Assembly (NCBI RefSeq): GCF_017220215.1
Contig: NZ_CP071129.1
Span: 682,001-746,000, forward strand
Direction of reading: 5' to 3'
Source: Caballeronia sp. M1242
Lineage (GTDB): Bacteria > Pseudomonadota > Gammaproteobacteria > Burkholderiales > Burkholderiaceae
DNA length: 64,000 nt
Under the pieces are notes generated by a model, which was not told the origin of the DNA, searched no databases, and worked only from the letters and a program-made list of their open reading frames with translations. A program made the position numbers and the translations under genes. Each line of letters starts with the position of its first letter. Position 1 is the first letter of the stretch. This document shows, one piece after another, positions 56,364 through 64,000 of the stretch.

Positions 56364-56513
56364 CTACTTGACCGAAGCCAGCTTGCGCTGTTCGTCGAAG
56401 AACGCGCGCACGTGCTCGGGCAGTTCGGTCGCGAGAAACTCGACGGCTACCGGCTCCGGGTCCGGACAATGCACCTTGTCGGGCGTCGGGATTTTCGTCG
56501 GTTTGGCGTCCAT
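56364..56513 (-). CDS. Small acidic hypothetical protein of 49 residues
   Basis: A short frame opens at ATG 56513 and stops at 56364. The protein begins MDAKPTKIPTPDKVHCPDPE and ends EQRKLASVK, with one cysteine and a predicted C-terminal helix (PEHVRAFFDEQRKLA). A strong ribosome binding site, GAGGAGAG, lies six bases upstream. Codon usage favours G/C at third positions as in the surrounding genes. Function unknown. Confidence 0.6.
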   Translation of the reverse strand: MDAKPTKIPTPDKVHCPDPEPVAVEFLATELPEHVRAFFDEQRKLASVK

Positions 56514-57071
56514 GGTTCTCTCCTCGGGTGACATCGACATCGATTACTGGCGATTGCGGCTGCCATCTTTCTCGTGCGCCGCCGCAATGACCGATTTAGC
56601 TGATCCTCTGATTAAGCATTATCGGTTCGGAGTGGGTTCGGCTTGAGCGCGAAACCGCGGGAACCGATCAAGCATATGACCGTTCGTGCGGCGGTCGGTA
56701 ATTTGCGCTGATACGCGAGTCAGCTTACTTAAGTTTTAGCAAAAACAACCGCAGTGGACCGAGCCGCTGAGACGCCGGAGAGCCCCGTCGCGCCGGGCTC
56801 TGCGCTCTGTCCACGCTAACTCGAAGCCTTTCCTCTATGGATATAACGATACCGGGAAACCTTCGTTGACGCTGTGGTGCAAAGCGGAAAATGGCTCGTC
56901 GTTGTACGAAAGCGCACATATCGCGCGATTCAGAGAAGCCGGCTGCGCAAATGCGAAATGCGTTTGCGTATTTGCGCCGCGAACCGAAATCGAAGTCAGA
57001 CGAGAAGTGTGGGAAAGTGCGCGCTGAGGGGGAGGGGCGGCTCGCACCGGGCGTACGAGACCGCCAATAAC
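56514..57071. other. Intergenic region with an imperfect 33-bp palindrome
   Basis: No gene is supported over about 560 bases. At 56945-56977 an inverted repeat has perfect 8-bp arms, GCGCAAAT/ATTTGCGC, with partial symmetry inside. Another hairpin, AGAGCCC/GGGCTCT, lies near 56778-56801 but has no T tract. Confidence 0.5.
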
Positions 57072-57104
57072 AAAAACCCGCGTCATTTGCATGAACGCGG
57101 GTTT
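57072..57104 (-). terminator. Rho-independent terminator of tRNA-Thr(CGT)
   Basis: A perfect 10-bp stem, AAACCCGCGT/ACGCGGGTTT. On the minus strand it ends in a T run. Confidence 0.9.
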
Positions 57105-57125
57105 TGGTTTGCTGCTCGAATCTTG

Positions 57126-57201
57126 TGGTGCCGGAAAGAGGAATCGAACCCCCGACCTTCGCATTACGAATGCGCTGCTCTACCGTCTGAGCTATTCCGG
57201 C
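57126..57201 (-). tRNA. tRNA-Thr (anticodon CGT)
   Basis: A 76-base gene with acceptor GCCGGAA/TTTCCGGC-type pairing, anticodon loop TTCGTAA, a TTCGATTCC T-loop and encoded CCA. It reads ACG codons. It has its own promoter and terminator. Confidence 0.96.
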
Positions 57202-57215
57202 ATCAGAGAAACAAG

Positions 57216-57245
57216 ATTATAGCGACCACATTCTCGATTTGGCAA
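57216..57245 (-). promoter_or_regulatory. Promoter of tRNA-Thr(CGT)
   Basis: On the minus strand TTGCCA (57245-57240) and a perfect TATAAT (57221-57216) are spaced by 18 bases. The -10 lies 14 bases before the tRNA. It sits immediately after the fbp stop codon. Confidence 0.75.
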
Positions 57246-57254
57246 GACCCTGAA

Positions 57255-58274
<1,020 letters not shown>

Positions 58275-58312
58275 GCTGGGCTCCGGTGAGCGTTAGACGA
58301 ATATTCACGATT

Positions 58313-61069
58313 CTAACCGCTCGATCCTGCTCGCCTATGTGACAGCACCGGCCGTGGCCGCCATAAACAAGAATGGCCGTCGCGCGACTTCGCCTTCGAC
58401 GCGACTTCGCTCAACGCCGCGTGCATCTTCTCGCGCAGCGCCGGAGTAAAGCGCCGCCACATTTCGAGCCCGCGCGCGAGGCGGGCCGCGACCTGCGGAT
58501 TCAGCGCGTCAAGCGCGATCACTTGCTCGGCCCAGAACGCGTAGCCGGAGCCGTCGACCGCGTGGAACTGCGCGGGATTGCCGCTACAGAAACTGAAAAT
58601 GAGCGAGCGCGCGCGGTTCGGGTTCTTCAGCGTGAACGCCGGATGCTGCATCAGCTGCCGCACGATCTCGATCACCTTACGCTCGTCGCCGCCGCGCTGC
58701 GTCGCCTGAAGCGCGAACCACTTGTCGATCACCAGCGCCTCCTTCTCGAACCGGCGATAGAAGTCCGCGAGCGCCGCATCAGCGACGGTCGGGTCCGCGC
58801 CTGCCGTCGCGCTGGCAAGCAGCAGCGCCGAAAGCGCGGCGGAGCGGTCCGTCATGTTATTCGCGTCGTCGTACTGCTTTTGCGCGAGACGCACGGCGTC
58901 GCTCGGATCGTCGACTTGGCTGAGATACGCGAGCGCCAGATTCTTGAGCGCGCGCTTGCCGGCGTCTTCGGGCGTCGGCCGGTATTCGCCCGGCGTCTGG
59001 TTCGCCTCATAGACGGCGAGCCACTTGTCGCGCAACTGCGACGCGAGCCGGCGGCTCATGAACACGCGCGCCGCGTGCACCGCGGCGGGGTCCGACACGC
59101 TCATCTGCTCGGCGAGATAGCTCTCGGACGGCAGCATGAGCGCGAGTTCGCGGAAGGCGGGCGTGAGCGTGGTGTCGTCGAGCACCTGCGCGAACGCCGC
59201 GATCACTTCGTCGCTGATCGAAAGCGTCTCGCCCTTCGCCGCGCGCCCGGCGAGCGCGAGCAACTCGCGCGTGGCGAGGCGCTGCCCGGCTTCCCAGCGG
59301 TTGAACGGATCGCTGTCGTGCGCGAGCAGGAACGCGAGCTGTTCGTTCGTGTAGTCGAATTCGACGATCACCGGCGCCGAGAAATTGCGCAAGAGCGAGG
59401 GCAGGGGCGCCTCGGCGACATCGACGAAGGTGAACGACTGCTCGCGTTCCGTGAATTCGAGCACGCGGGTCGTGCCGCTCGGCTCTTTTTCGCCTTCGAG
59501 ACGCAGCGGCAGATCCGCGCCGTTCGCGCCGATCAGACCGACCGCGAACGGAATCAGCAGCGGCCCCTTCTGCGTCGCGCGGGCGGCTTCCGAAGTCTCG
59601 CCGTAGCCTTGCGCGAGCGTCAGCGTGTACTTCTTGTTCGCGGCGTCGTAGGACGCGCGCACGGTGACGCGCGGCGTGCCCGCCTGGCTGTACCAGCGCT
59701 CGTATTGCGCGAGGTCGCGATGATTCGCGTCGGCCATCGCCTGACGGAAGTCGTCGCAGGTCACGGCCTGGCCGTCATGGCGCTGGAAGTAGAGGTCCAT
59801 GCCGCGCCGGAAGCCGTCGCGGCCGAACAGCGTCTGATACATCCGCACGACTTCCGAGCCTTTCTCGTAGACGGTCATCGTGTAGAAATTGTTGATCTCG
59901 ACGTAGCTCTCCGGGCGCACCGGATGCGCCATCGGGCCGGCGTCCTCGGCGAACTGCATTTGCCGCAGCACGCGCACATCTTCGATGCGCTTCGTCGCGC
60001 GGGCCGCGGCGCTTGCCGCGCCATCCGCGTCGCCCGCGGCCATGTCGGCGGAGAATTCCTGATCGCGGAACACCGTCAGCCCTTCCTTCAGGCTCAACTG
60101 GAACCAGTCGCGGCACGTCACGCGGTTGCCGGTCCAGTTATGGAAGTACTCGTGGCCGACCACCGCCTCGATGTTCGAGAAGTCCGTGTCCGTCGCCGTT
60201 TCCGGGTTGGCGAGCACGTACTTCGTGTTGAAGATGTTGAGGCCCTTGTTCTCCATCGCGCCCATGTTGAAGTCGCTCACCGCGACGATCATGAAGCGGT
60301 CCAGATCCAGTTCCAGCCCGAAGCGCTTCTCGTCCCAGCGGATCGAGTGAATGAGCGAATCCATCGCGTGGCGCGTCTTGTCGAGATCGTGTTCCTCGAC
60401 CCACACCTGCAGCAGCTTTTCCTTGCCCGACCCGGTCTTGATGCGCTCTTCCAGCGCGACGAGCTTGCCCGCGACGAGCGCGAACAGATAGCTCGGCTTC
60501 TTGAACGGATCTTCCCACTTGGCGAAGTGGCGGCCGTCGGGCAGATCGCCTTCCTCGATCAGATTGCCGTTGGACAAGAGCACCGGATACGCCGCCTTGT
60601 CGGCGCGCAGCGTGACGATGTAGGTGGCCATCACGTCCGGACGGTCGAGGAAGTAGGTGATGCGCCGGAAGCCTTCCGCCTCGCATTGCGTGAAGAAGTT
60701 GCCGCTCGACACATAAAGACCGGAGAGCGTCGTGTTCTGCTCCGGATTGCAGATGCTTTCGATGCTCAGTTCGAACGCGTCGCCGGGAAGATCGCCGATC
60801 GACAAACCGTTCTCGCTGGTCTGCACGTCCGCGTGCGCTGCGCCGTTGATCGCGGCGCGCACGAACTCCAGTTGCTCGCCGATCAGTTCGAGGCGCGGCG
60901 CATGGCCGGGCGCGTCCGGGTTGCGGCGCAGGCGCATGGTGTTCTTCACGACCGTGCGCGACGGCACGAGGTCGAATTCCAGCGCGACCGAATCGATCAG
61001 AAAAGCGGGCGGCGTATAGTCCTCGCGGCGAATCACAGCGGACGCGGTCGGTGCGGGCGTGTTGGACAT
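58313..61069 (-). CDS. pepN: Aminopeptidase N (M1 family)
   Basis: The 918-residue zinc peptidase removes N-terminal residues from peptides. The substrate motif GAMEN is at about 270 and the zinc site HEYFH at 306-310 (within HEYFHNWTGNRVT), followed by the helical DUF3458 C-terminal domains. The protein follows the family up to LREKMHAALSEVASKAKSRD. After that the last 21 residues (GHSCLWRPRPVLSHRRAGSSG) look unrelated to the usual ending, suggesting a frameshift or insertion at the 3' end. The active site is unaffected. Confidence 0.95.
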   Translation of the reverse strand: MSNTPAPTASAVIRREDYTPPAFLIDSVALEFDLVPSRTVVKNTMRLRRNPDAPGHAPRLELIGEQLEFVRAAINGAAHADVQTSENGLSIGDLPGDAFELSIESICNPEQNTTLSGLYVSSGNFFTQCEAEGFRRITYFLDRPDVMATYIVTLRADKAAYPVLLSNGNLIEEGDLPDGRHFAKWEDPFKKPSYLFALVAGKLVALEERIKTGSGKEKLLQVWVEEHDLDKTRHAMDSLIHSIRWDEKRFGLELDLDRFMIVAVSDFNMGAMENKGLNIFNTKYVLANPETATDTDFSNIEAVVGHEYFHNWTGNRVTCRDWFQLSLKEGLTVFRDQEFSADMAAGDADGAASAAARATKRIEDVRVLRQMQFAEDAGPMAHPVRPESYVEINNFYTMTVYEKGSEVVRMYQTLFGRDGFRRGMDLYFQRHDGQAVTCDDFRQAMADANHRDLAQYERWYSQAGTPRVTVRASYDAANKKYTLTLAQGYGETSEAARATQKGPLLIPFAVGLIGANGADLPLRLEGEKEPSGTTRVLEFTEREQSFTFVDVAEAPLPSLLRNFSAPVIVEFDYTNEQLAFLLAHDSDPFNRWEAGQRLATRELLALAGRAAKGETLSISDEVIAAFAQVLDDTTLTPAFRELALMLPSESYLAEQMSVSDPAAVHAARVFMSRRLASQLRDKWLAVYEANQTPGEYRPTPEDAGKRALKNLALAYLSQVDDPSDAVRLAQKQYDDANNMTDRSAALSALLLASATAGADPTVADAALADFYRRFEKEALVIDKWFALQATQRGGDERKVIEIVRQLMQHPAFTLKNPNRARSLIFSFCSGNPAQFHAVDGSGYAFWAEQVIALDALNPQVAARLARGLEMWRRFTPALREKMHAALSEVASKAKSRDGHSCLWRPRPVLSHRRAGSSG

Positions 61070-61247
61070 GGCAAGATCATCTCAGTGAGAGTGGCGGCCC
61101 GCTCGCTCATGTGCGACAGATGTACGGCACGAACGCGGGCTCCGCAGGTCGAACCATTGTACAAAACGGTTGGCTATCGTGAGTCCGGTGAGTCCGGCGC
61201 CGCCGTTCGACGCGCGCCCAAGCGCAGTCAACGAAATGAGGATGGCC

Positions 61248-61967
61248 ATGAACGTCTCGACCCATCGGCTGATGCGCGCCGCCTGCCTGCCCGGCGCGTT
61301 GTGGCTCGCGGGCTGCACGACCTACGTCCAGACGCAGGTGACCGCGTTCTCGGACTGGACCGGCAGCGACGCCACGCGCACCTATGCGTTCGCCCGCGGC
61401 GACGACCAGCAGAACAGCATCGAGCAGAAGACTTACGAGACGCTCGTCGCGAGCGAACTGGCGAAATACGCGTTCAAGCAGACGCCGGAAGCGGGCGCGC
61501 ATTATCAGGTGGCGCTCGCGTATTCTGTACGCGGCGACCTCGTGACGGTGCGCAGGCCCGTCTATTACGATCCGTGGCCGTACTATGGCTACTACGGCCG
61601 CCCGTTCTGGGGGCCGTGGGGCGGCTTCGGTCCATACGGCCCGTGGGGCCCGACGGGCTATGTGGACCAGAGCTACCCCGTCTATATTCACGCGCTGCAG
61701 ATCCGCATGACCGAGCGCGCGACCGGACGCGAGGTCTACAAGGTGACAGCGGTCAATTCGACCGACGACGCCTCGCTGTATCGCGCGATGCCGTATCTCG
61801 CCCGCAGCGCGCTCGCCGACTTCCCGCTCGGCAACGGCACGGTGCGCACGGTGACGCTGCCGGTGGACAAGAACGGCGGCGTCGGCAACGAGACGGCGGC
61901 ATCGCTCGATTCGACGGCGAGCGGCGCCGCGCCGGCGCCTGCAACAGCGCCCAAAACCGCGGAGTGA
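61248..61967 (+). CDS. DUF4136-like lipoprotein
   Basis: The 239-residue precursor has a lipoprotein signal peptide with lipobox LAGC and lipidated Cys23. The mature protein starts TTYVQTQVTAFSDW and has the DUF4136 pattern of strands, plus a central stretch very rich in Tyr, Pro, Trp and Gly (about residues 105-145). The Pro/Ala/Thr-rich tail is probably flexible. The start at 61248 has AGGA six bases upstream; ATG at 61242 is also possible. It is divergent from pepN. Confidence 0.8.
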   Translation: MNVSTHRLMRAACLPGALWLAGCTTYVQTQVTAFSDWTGSDATRTYAFARGDDQQNSIEQKTYETLVASELAKYAFKQTPEAGAHYQVALAYSVRGDLVTVRRPVYYDPWPYYGYYGRPFWGPWGGFGPYGPWGPTGYVDQSYPVYIHALQIRMTERATGREVYKVTAVNSTDDASLYRAMPYLARSALADFPLGNGTVRTVTLPVDKNGGVGNETAASLDSTASGAAPAPATAPKTAE

Positions 61968-62062
61968 CGGTGGCTCGCGGCACGCCGAGACGCGCCAGGA
62001 CAGGGCATTCGGCCGCGCCGCAATATATGCAGCGGCGGTCAATAAGCGATATATTCGCGGTC

Positions 62063-62794
62063 ATGACAAAACCGTGTCCGCCCCGTCCGAAAGCCGTTCC
62101 CGAGCCCGCCACATGGGACGCCCGGCTCGCCCGCCGCCTCGTCACGCCGCTCGTCGGCACGCCCGTCACGCCGAATCATCTGACGACCGTTCGCCTTGCT
62201 ATCGGGCTCGGCGGCGCGTACTACCTTTCGCTCGGCGAATTCTGGCTGTGCTCGCTCGGCGCGCTTCTGATCGCGCTGTCAAATTTCGTCGATCACACGG
62301 ATGGCGAGCTTGCGCGCATCAGCGGTCAGTCGAGTAAGATCGGACACTTTTACGACCTTGCGTGCGACGCGCTCGTGACCGTGCTGCTCTTCGCGGGCAT
62401 CGGTTTTTACGTCGCGGTGCATCATCCTGCGTACGCGACGGCCGCGCAGTGGCTCGGCGGCGTGGCGGGCGTCGCGGTCGCGCTCATTTTCTTCCTGCGC
62501 ATGCGCATCGAGTCGATGGTCGGCAAGTCCGGCACCAAGCAGGCAACGGTCGCCGGCTTCGAAACCGAAGACGTGCTGTATCTGCTGCCGGTCGTGACGG
62601 TGCTGAACGGCATGACGCCGTTCTTGATCGCGGCGGCCATCGGCGCGCCGTTGTTCGCGGTGTTCGTCGCGGTGGACTACCGGCGCGTGACGCGCCGCGT
62701 GCGCGCCGAAGCCACCGTACGCGCGAAGGCACAGACGGCACAGACGGCGCACGCCGCGCGCAAGGACGGCAACGATTTTCAGGCGGTGAGATGA
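62063..62794 (+). CDS. CDP-alcohol phosphatidyltransferase family protein
   Basis: The 243-residue membrane enzyme has the complete CDP-OH signature with perfect spacing: Asp77, Asp80, Gly81, Ala84, Arg85, Gly94, Asp98 and Asp102 (DHTDGELARI ... GHFYDLACD). Several membrane spans surround it. The family transfers a phospho-alcohol group from a CDP-alcohol to an acceptor alcohol, making phospholipids or related polar lipids. The acceptor is unknown. The C-terminal 30 residues are Ala/Lys/Arg-rich and cytoplasmic. The stop overlaps the start of the dioxygenase gene (ATGA), so it belongs to a coupled operon. Confidence 0.88.
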   Translation: MTKPCPPRPKAVPEPATWDARLARRLVTPLVGTPVTPNHLTTVRLAIGLGGAYYLSLGEFWLCSLGALLIALSNFVDHTDGELARISGQSSKIGHFYDLACDALVTVLLFAGIGFYVAVHHPAYATAAQWLGGVAGVAVALIFFLRMRIESMVGKSGTKQATVAGFETEDVLYLLPVVTVLNGMTPFLIAAAIGAPLFAVFVAVDYRRVTRRVRAEATVRAKAQTAQTAHAARKDGNDFQAVR

Positions 62795-63603
62795 GCGATA
62801 CGGCAACTCCGGTCAACCAGCAACCTCGACACGCACAGGCGGACCACGCGGGCCGCCCGTCGCCACGCGATATCGACGCGACCCTCAACGGGCGCCTAGC
62901 CTCCCTGCCCACGCCGAAGCTGCATGCGGACTACGAGAAACAAGGCTCCTTCCTCTATCTCGACGACTTCCTGCCGCGCGACTACACGGAACGGCTGATC
63001 TCCGCCGTGCACGACGTGATGCCGGCCGTGAACCGCAACTACCTGCCGGGCCACAAGGCGGGCGGCAGCGTGAGCCGTCATACGCTCGACAAGCTCGCGC
63101 CGTTCATCGCGGACCTGTACCGCTCGGAAGCGCTCATCAAGTGGCTGGAGGCGGTGAGCGGCGACAAGCTGCAACTCTCGCCCGAAGACGATCCCCACGC
63201 CTACGCGCTCTATTTCTACACGCGCCCCGGCGATCACATCGGCTGGCACTACGACACGTCTTACTACAACGGCCGCCGCTACACCATGCTGCTCGGCGTG
63301 ATCGACGACTCGTCCTGCCGTCTCGACTACGAACTGCACACGCGCACGCCGAACGCGACGCCGCAGCCCGGCTCGGTGCAGTATCCGCCGGGCGCGCTGG
63401 TGTTCTTCGACGGCGACAAGCTCCGGCATCGCGTCACACCGCTCGGCGAAAACGAGATGCGCGTGTCGCTCACGTTCGAGTACGTCACGAACCCGGAGAT
63501 GCGGCCGTTCCAGCGGTTCATCTCGAACATGAAGGACTCGATCGCGTACTTCGGCTTCAAGCAGGTCTTTCGCCGCAAAGGCGGCAAGAACGGGCCGGCA
63601 TGA
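62791..63603 (+). CDS. Fe(II)/2-oxoglutarate dioxygenase, HalD/BesD-like
   Basis: The 270-residue protein has a jelly-roll dioxygenase core. The iron ligands are His153 and Asp155 (GDHIGWHYD) and probably His213 (LRHRV). Arg224 (NEMRVSLTFEY) is placed to bind 2-oxoglutarate. The GDHIGWHYD region resembles HalD/BesD radical halogenases, but those have Gly in place of the Asp, so hydroxylation, not chlorination, is expected. The substrate is unknown. It overlaps both neighbours by four bases, placing it between a CDP-alcohol transferase and a lipid-flippase-like gene. A lipid head-group or acyl hydroxylation role is an inference from that position. Confidence 0.85.
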   Translation: MSDTATPVNQQPRHAQADHAGRPSPRDIDATLNGRLASLPTPKLHADYEKQGSFLYLDDFLPRDYTERLISAVHDVMPAVNRNYLPGHKAGGSVSRHTLDKLAPFIADLYRSEALIKWLEAVSGDKLQLSPEDDPHAYALYFYTRPGDHIGWHYDTSYYNGRRYTMLLGVIDDSSCRLDYELHTRTPNATPQPGSVQYPPGALVFFDGDKLRHRVTPLGENEMRVSLTFEYVTNPEMRPFQRFISNMKDSIAYFGFKQVFRRKGGKNGPA

Positions 63604-64000
63604 GCCGCGCGGGCACGTTTCTGCTGTCGATCGGCGTGGTGTTGTTCATCGCGCTGCTCGGCTGGCAAGGGTTCGGCTCCGTCGCGTCGACGCTCGCCGC
63701 CGCAGGTTGGGGCCTCTTCGCGGTGGCCGCGTTTCACTTCGCGCCGCTCGTGCTCGACGCCGGCGCGATCAGCGTGCTCTTCTCCCGCAACGAACGCGAT
63801 GTCACCTTGCGCGACGCGCTGCTCGCGCGCTGGGCGGGCGAATCGGTCAATAGCCTGATGCCCGCCGGGCAGATCGGCGGGCCCATGCTGATGGTCCGCC
63901 ATCTCTCGCAGCGCGGCATGCGCGCGCGCGACGCCGCCGCCGTCATCACCGTCAGCACGACGATGCAGACCGTCGCGCAGCTCCTTTTCGCCCTCGTCGG
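63600..64000 (+). CDS. LPG-synthase transmembrane/HpnL-like protein (partial)
   Basis: The first 133 codons are present before the window ends. The protein opens MSRAGTFLLSIGVVLFIALL and has several membrane spans. The segment NSLMPAGQIGGPMLMVRHL corresponds to the conserved region of the LPG_synthase_TM/UPF0104 family, which includes MprF flippase domains and the hopanoid-associated HpnL. It starts within the dioxygenase stop (ATGA). A role in moving a lipid across the inner membrane is likely but the cargo is unknown. Confidence 0.8.
   Translation, partial: MSRAGTFLLSIGVVLFIALLGWQGFGSVASTLAAAGWGLFAVAAFHFAPLVLDAGAISVLFSRNERDVTLRDALLARWAGESVNSLMPAGQIGGPMLMVRHLSQRGMRARDAAAVITVSTTMQTVAQLLFALV

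Noticed and set aside
58373..62794. A 1473-codon plus-strand frame antisense to pepN and running into the CDP-alcohol transferase gene
   Set aside because: It is a mirror frame of the GC-rich pepN gene, Arg/Glu/Ala-rich without domains. Only its last part, from 62063, is the real transferase.

Overview
The window is a GC-rich chromosome segment from a betaproteobacterium, most likely a Burkholderiaceae member such as Caballeronia or Paraburkholderia. This rests on the fused hemD-hemX gene next to hemC and hemY and divergent from ppc, the rpoZ-spoT pair behind yicC-gmk, the ftsK/lolA/rarA/serS neighbourhood, the minCDE operon and an Omp38-type porin. I could not run a search, so the genus is an inference. 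Most of the window is core chromosome. No insertion sequence, integrase, prophage or CRISPR array was seen.

Layout. 1-4000: a secreted GH18 chitinase followed on the same strand by type II secretion genes gspG, gspF and the start of a third gene. 4.4-15.3 kb: argH, a regulator/methyltransferase pair sharing a divergent promoter, ppc, and the haem genes hemC-hemDX-hemY. 15.4-19.2 kb: minus-strand genes for a rhodanese, a PCMT-like methyltransferase, a TRIC-type channel, an Smr protein and thioredoxin reductase. 19.5-27.9 kb: ftsK, lolA, rarA, serS and tRNA-Ser(CGA), with a fimbrial-like gene and an NCS1 permease between lolA and rarA. 28-33.6 kb: a lipoprotein, map, a GNAT enzyme, minCDE and a ClC channel. 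33.9-38.9 kb: accessory genes (OpgC-like acyltransferase, an array of 104-bp tandem repeats, an MHS transporter, small proteins).

39.0-41.6 kb is a small gene-poor islet beside tRNA-Ser(TGA). It holds a lone ParA ATPase and what looks like a decayed reading frame. 41.7-45.5 kb is the overlapping minus-strand operon rph-rdgB-hemW-MFS. 45.8-50.7 kb is yicC-gmk-rpoZ-spoT plus a NinX-like gene. 50.8-53.7 kb carries two tandem tRNA-Arg(ACG) genes, a GreB-type factor, a porin and, upstream of the porin, a strong candidate small RNA. 54.4-61.1 kb has an exonuclease/GIY-YIG fusion overlapping a periplasmic chorismate mutase, a 49-residue ORF, tRNA-Thr(CGT), fbp and pepN.

61.2-64.0 kb has a DUF4136-like lipoprotein, then a tightly coupled operon running off the right edge: a CDP-alcohol phosphatidyltransferase, an Fe(II)/2-oxoglutarate dioxygenase of the HalD/BesD type with an intact metal triad, and an LPG-synthase/HpnL-like membrane protein. 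This looks like a lipid-tailoring pathway and, with the small RNA and the ParA islet, is the least familiar material here.
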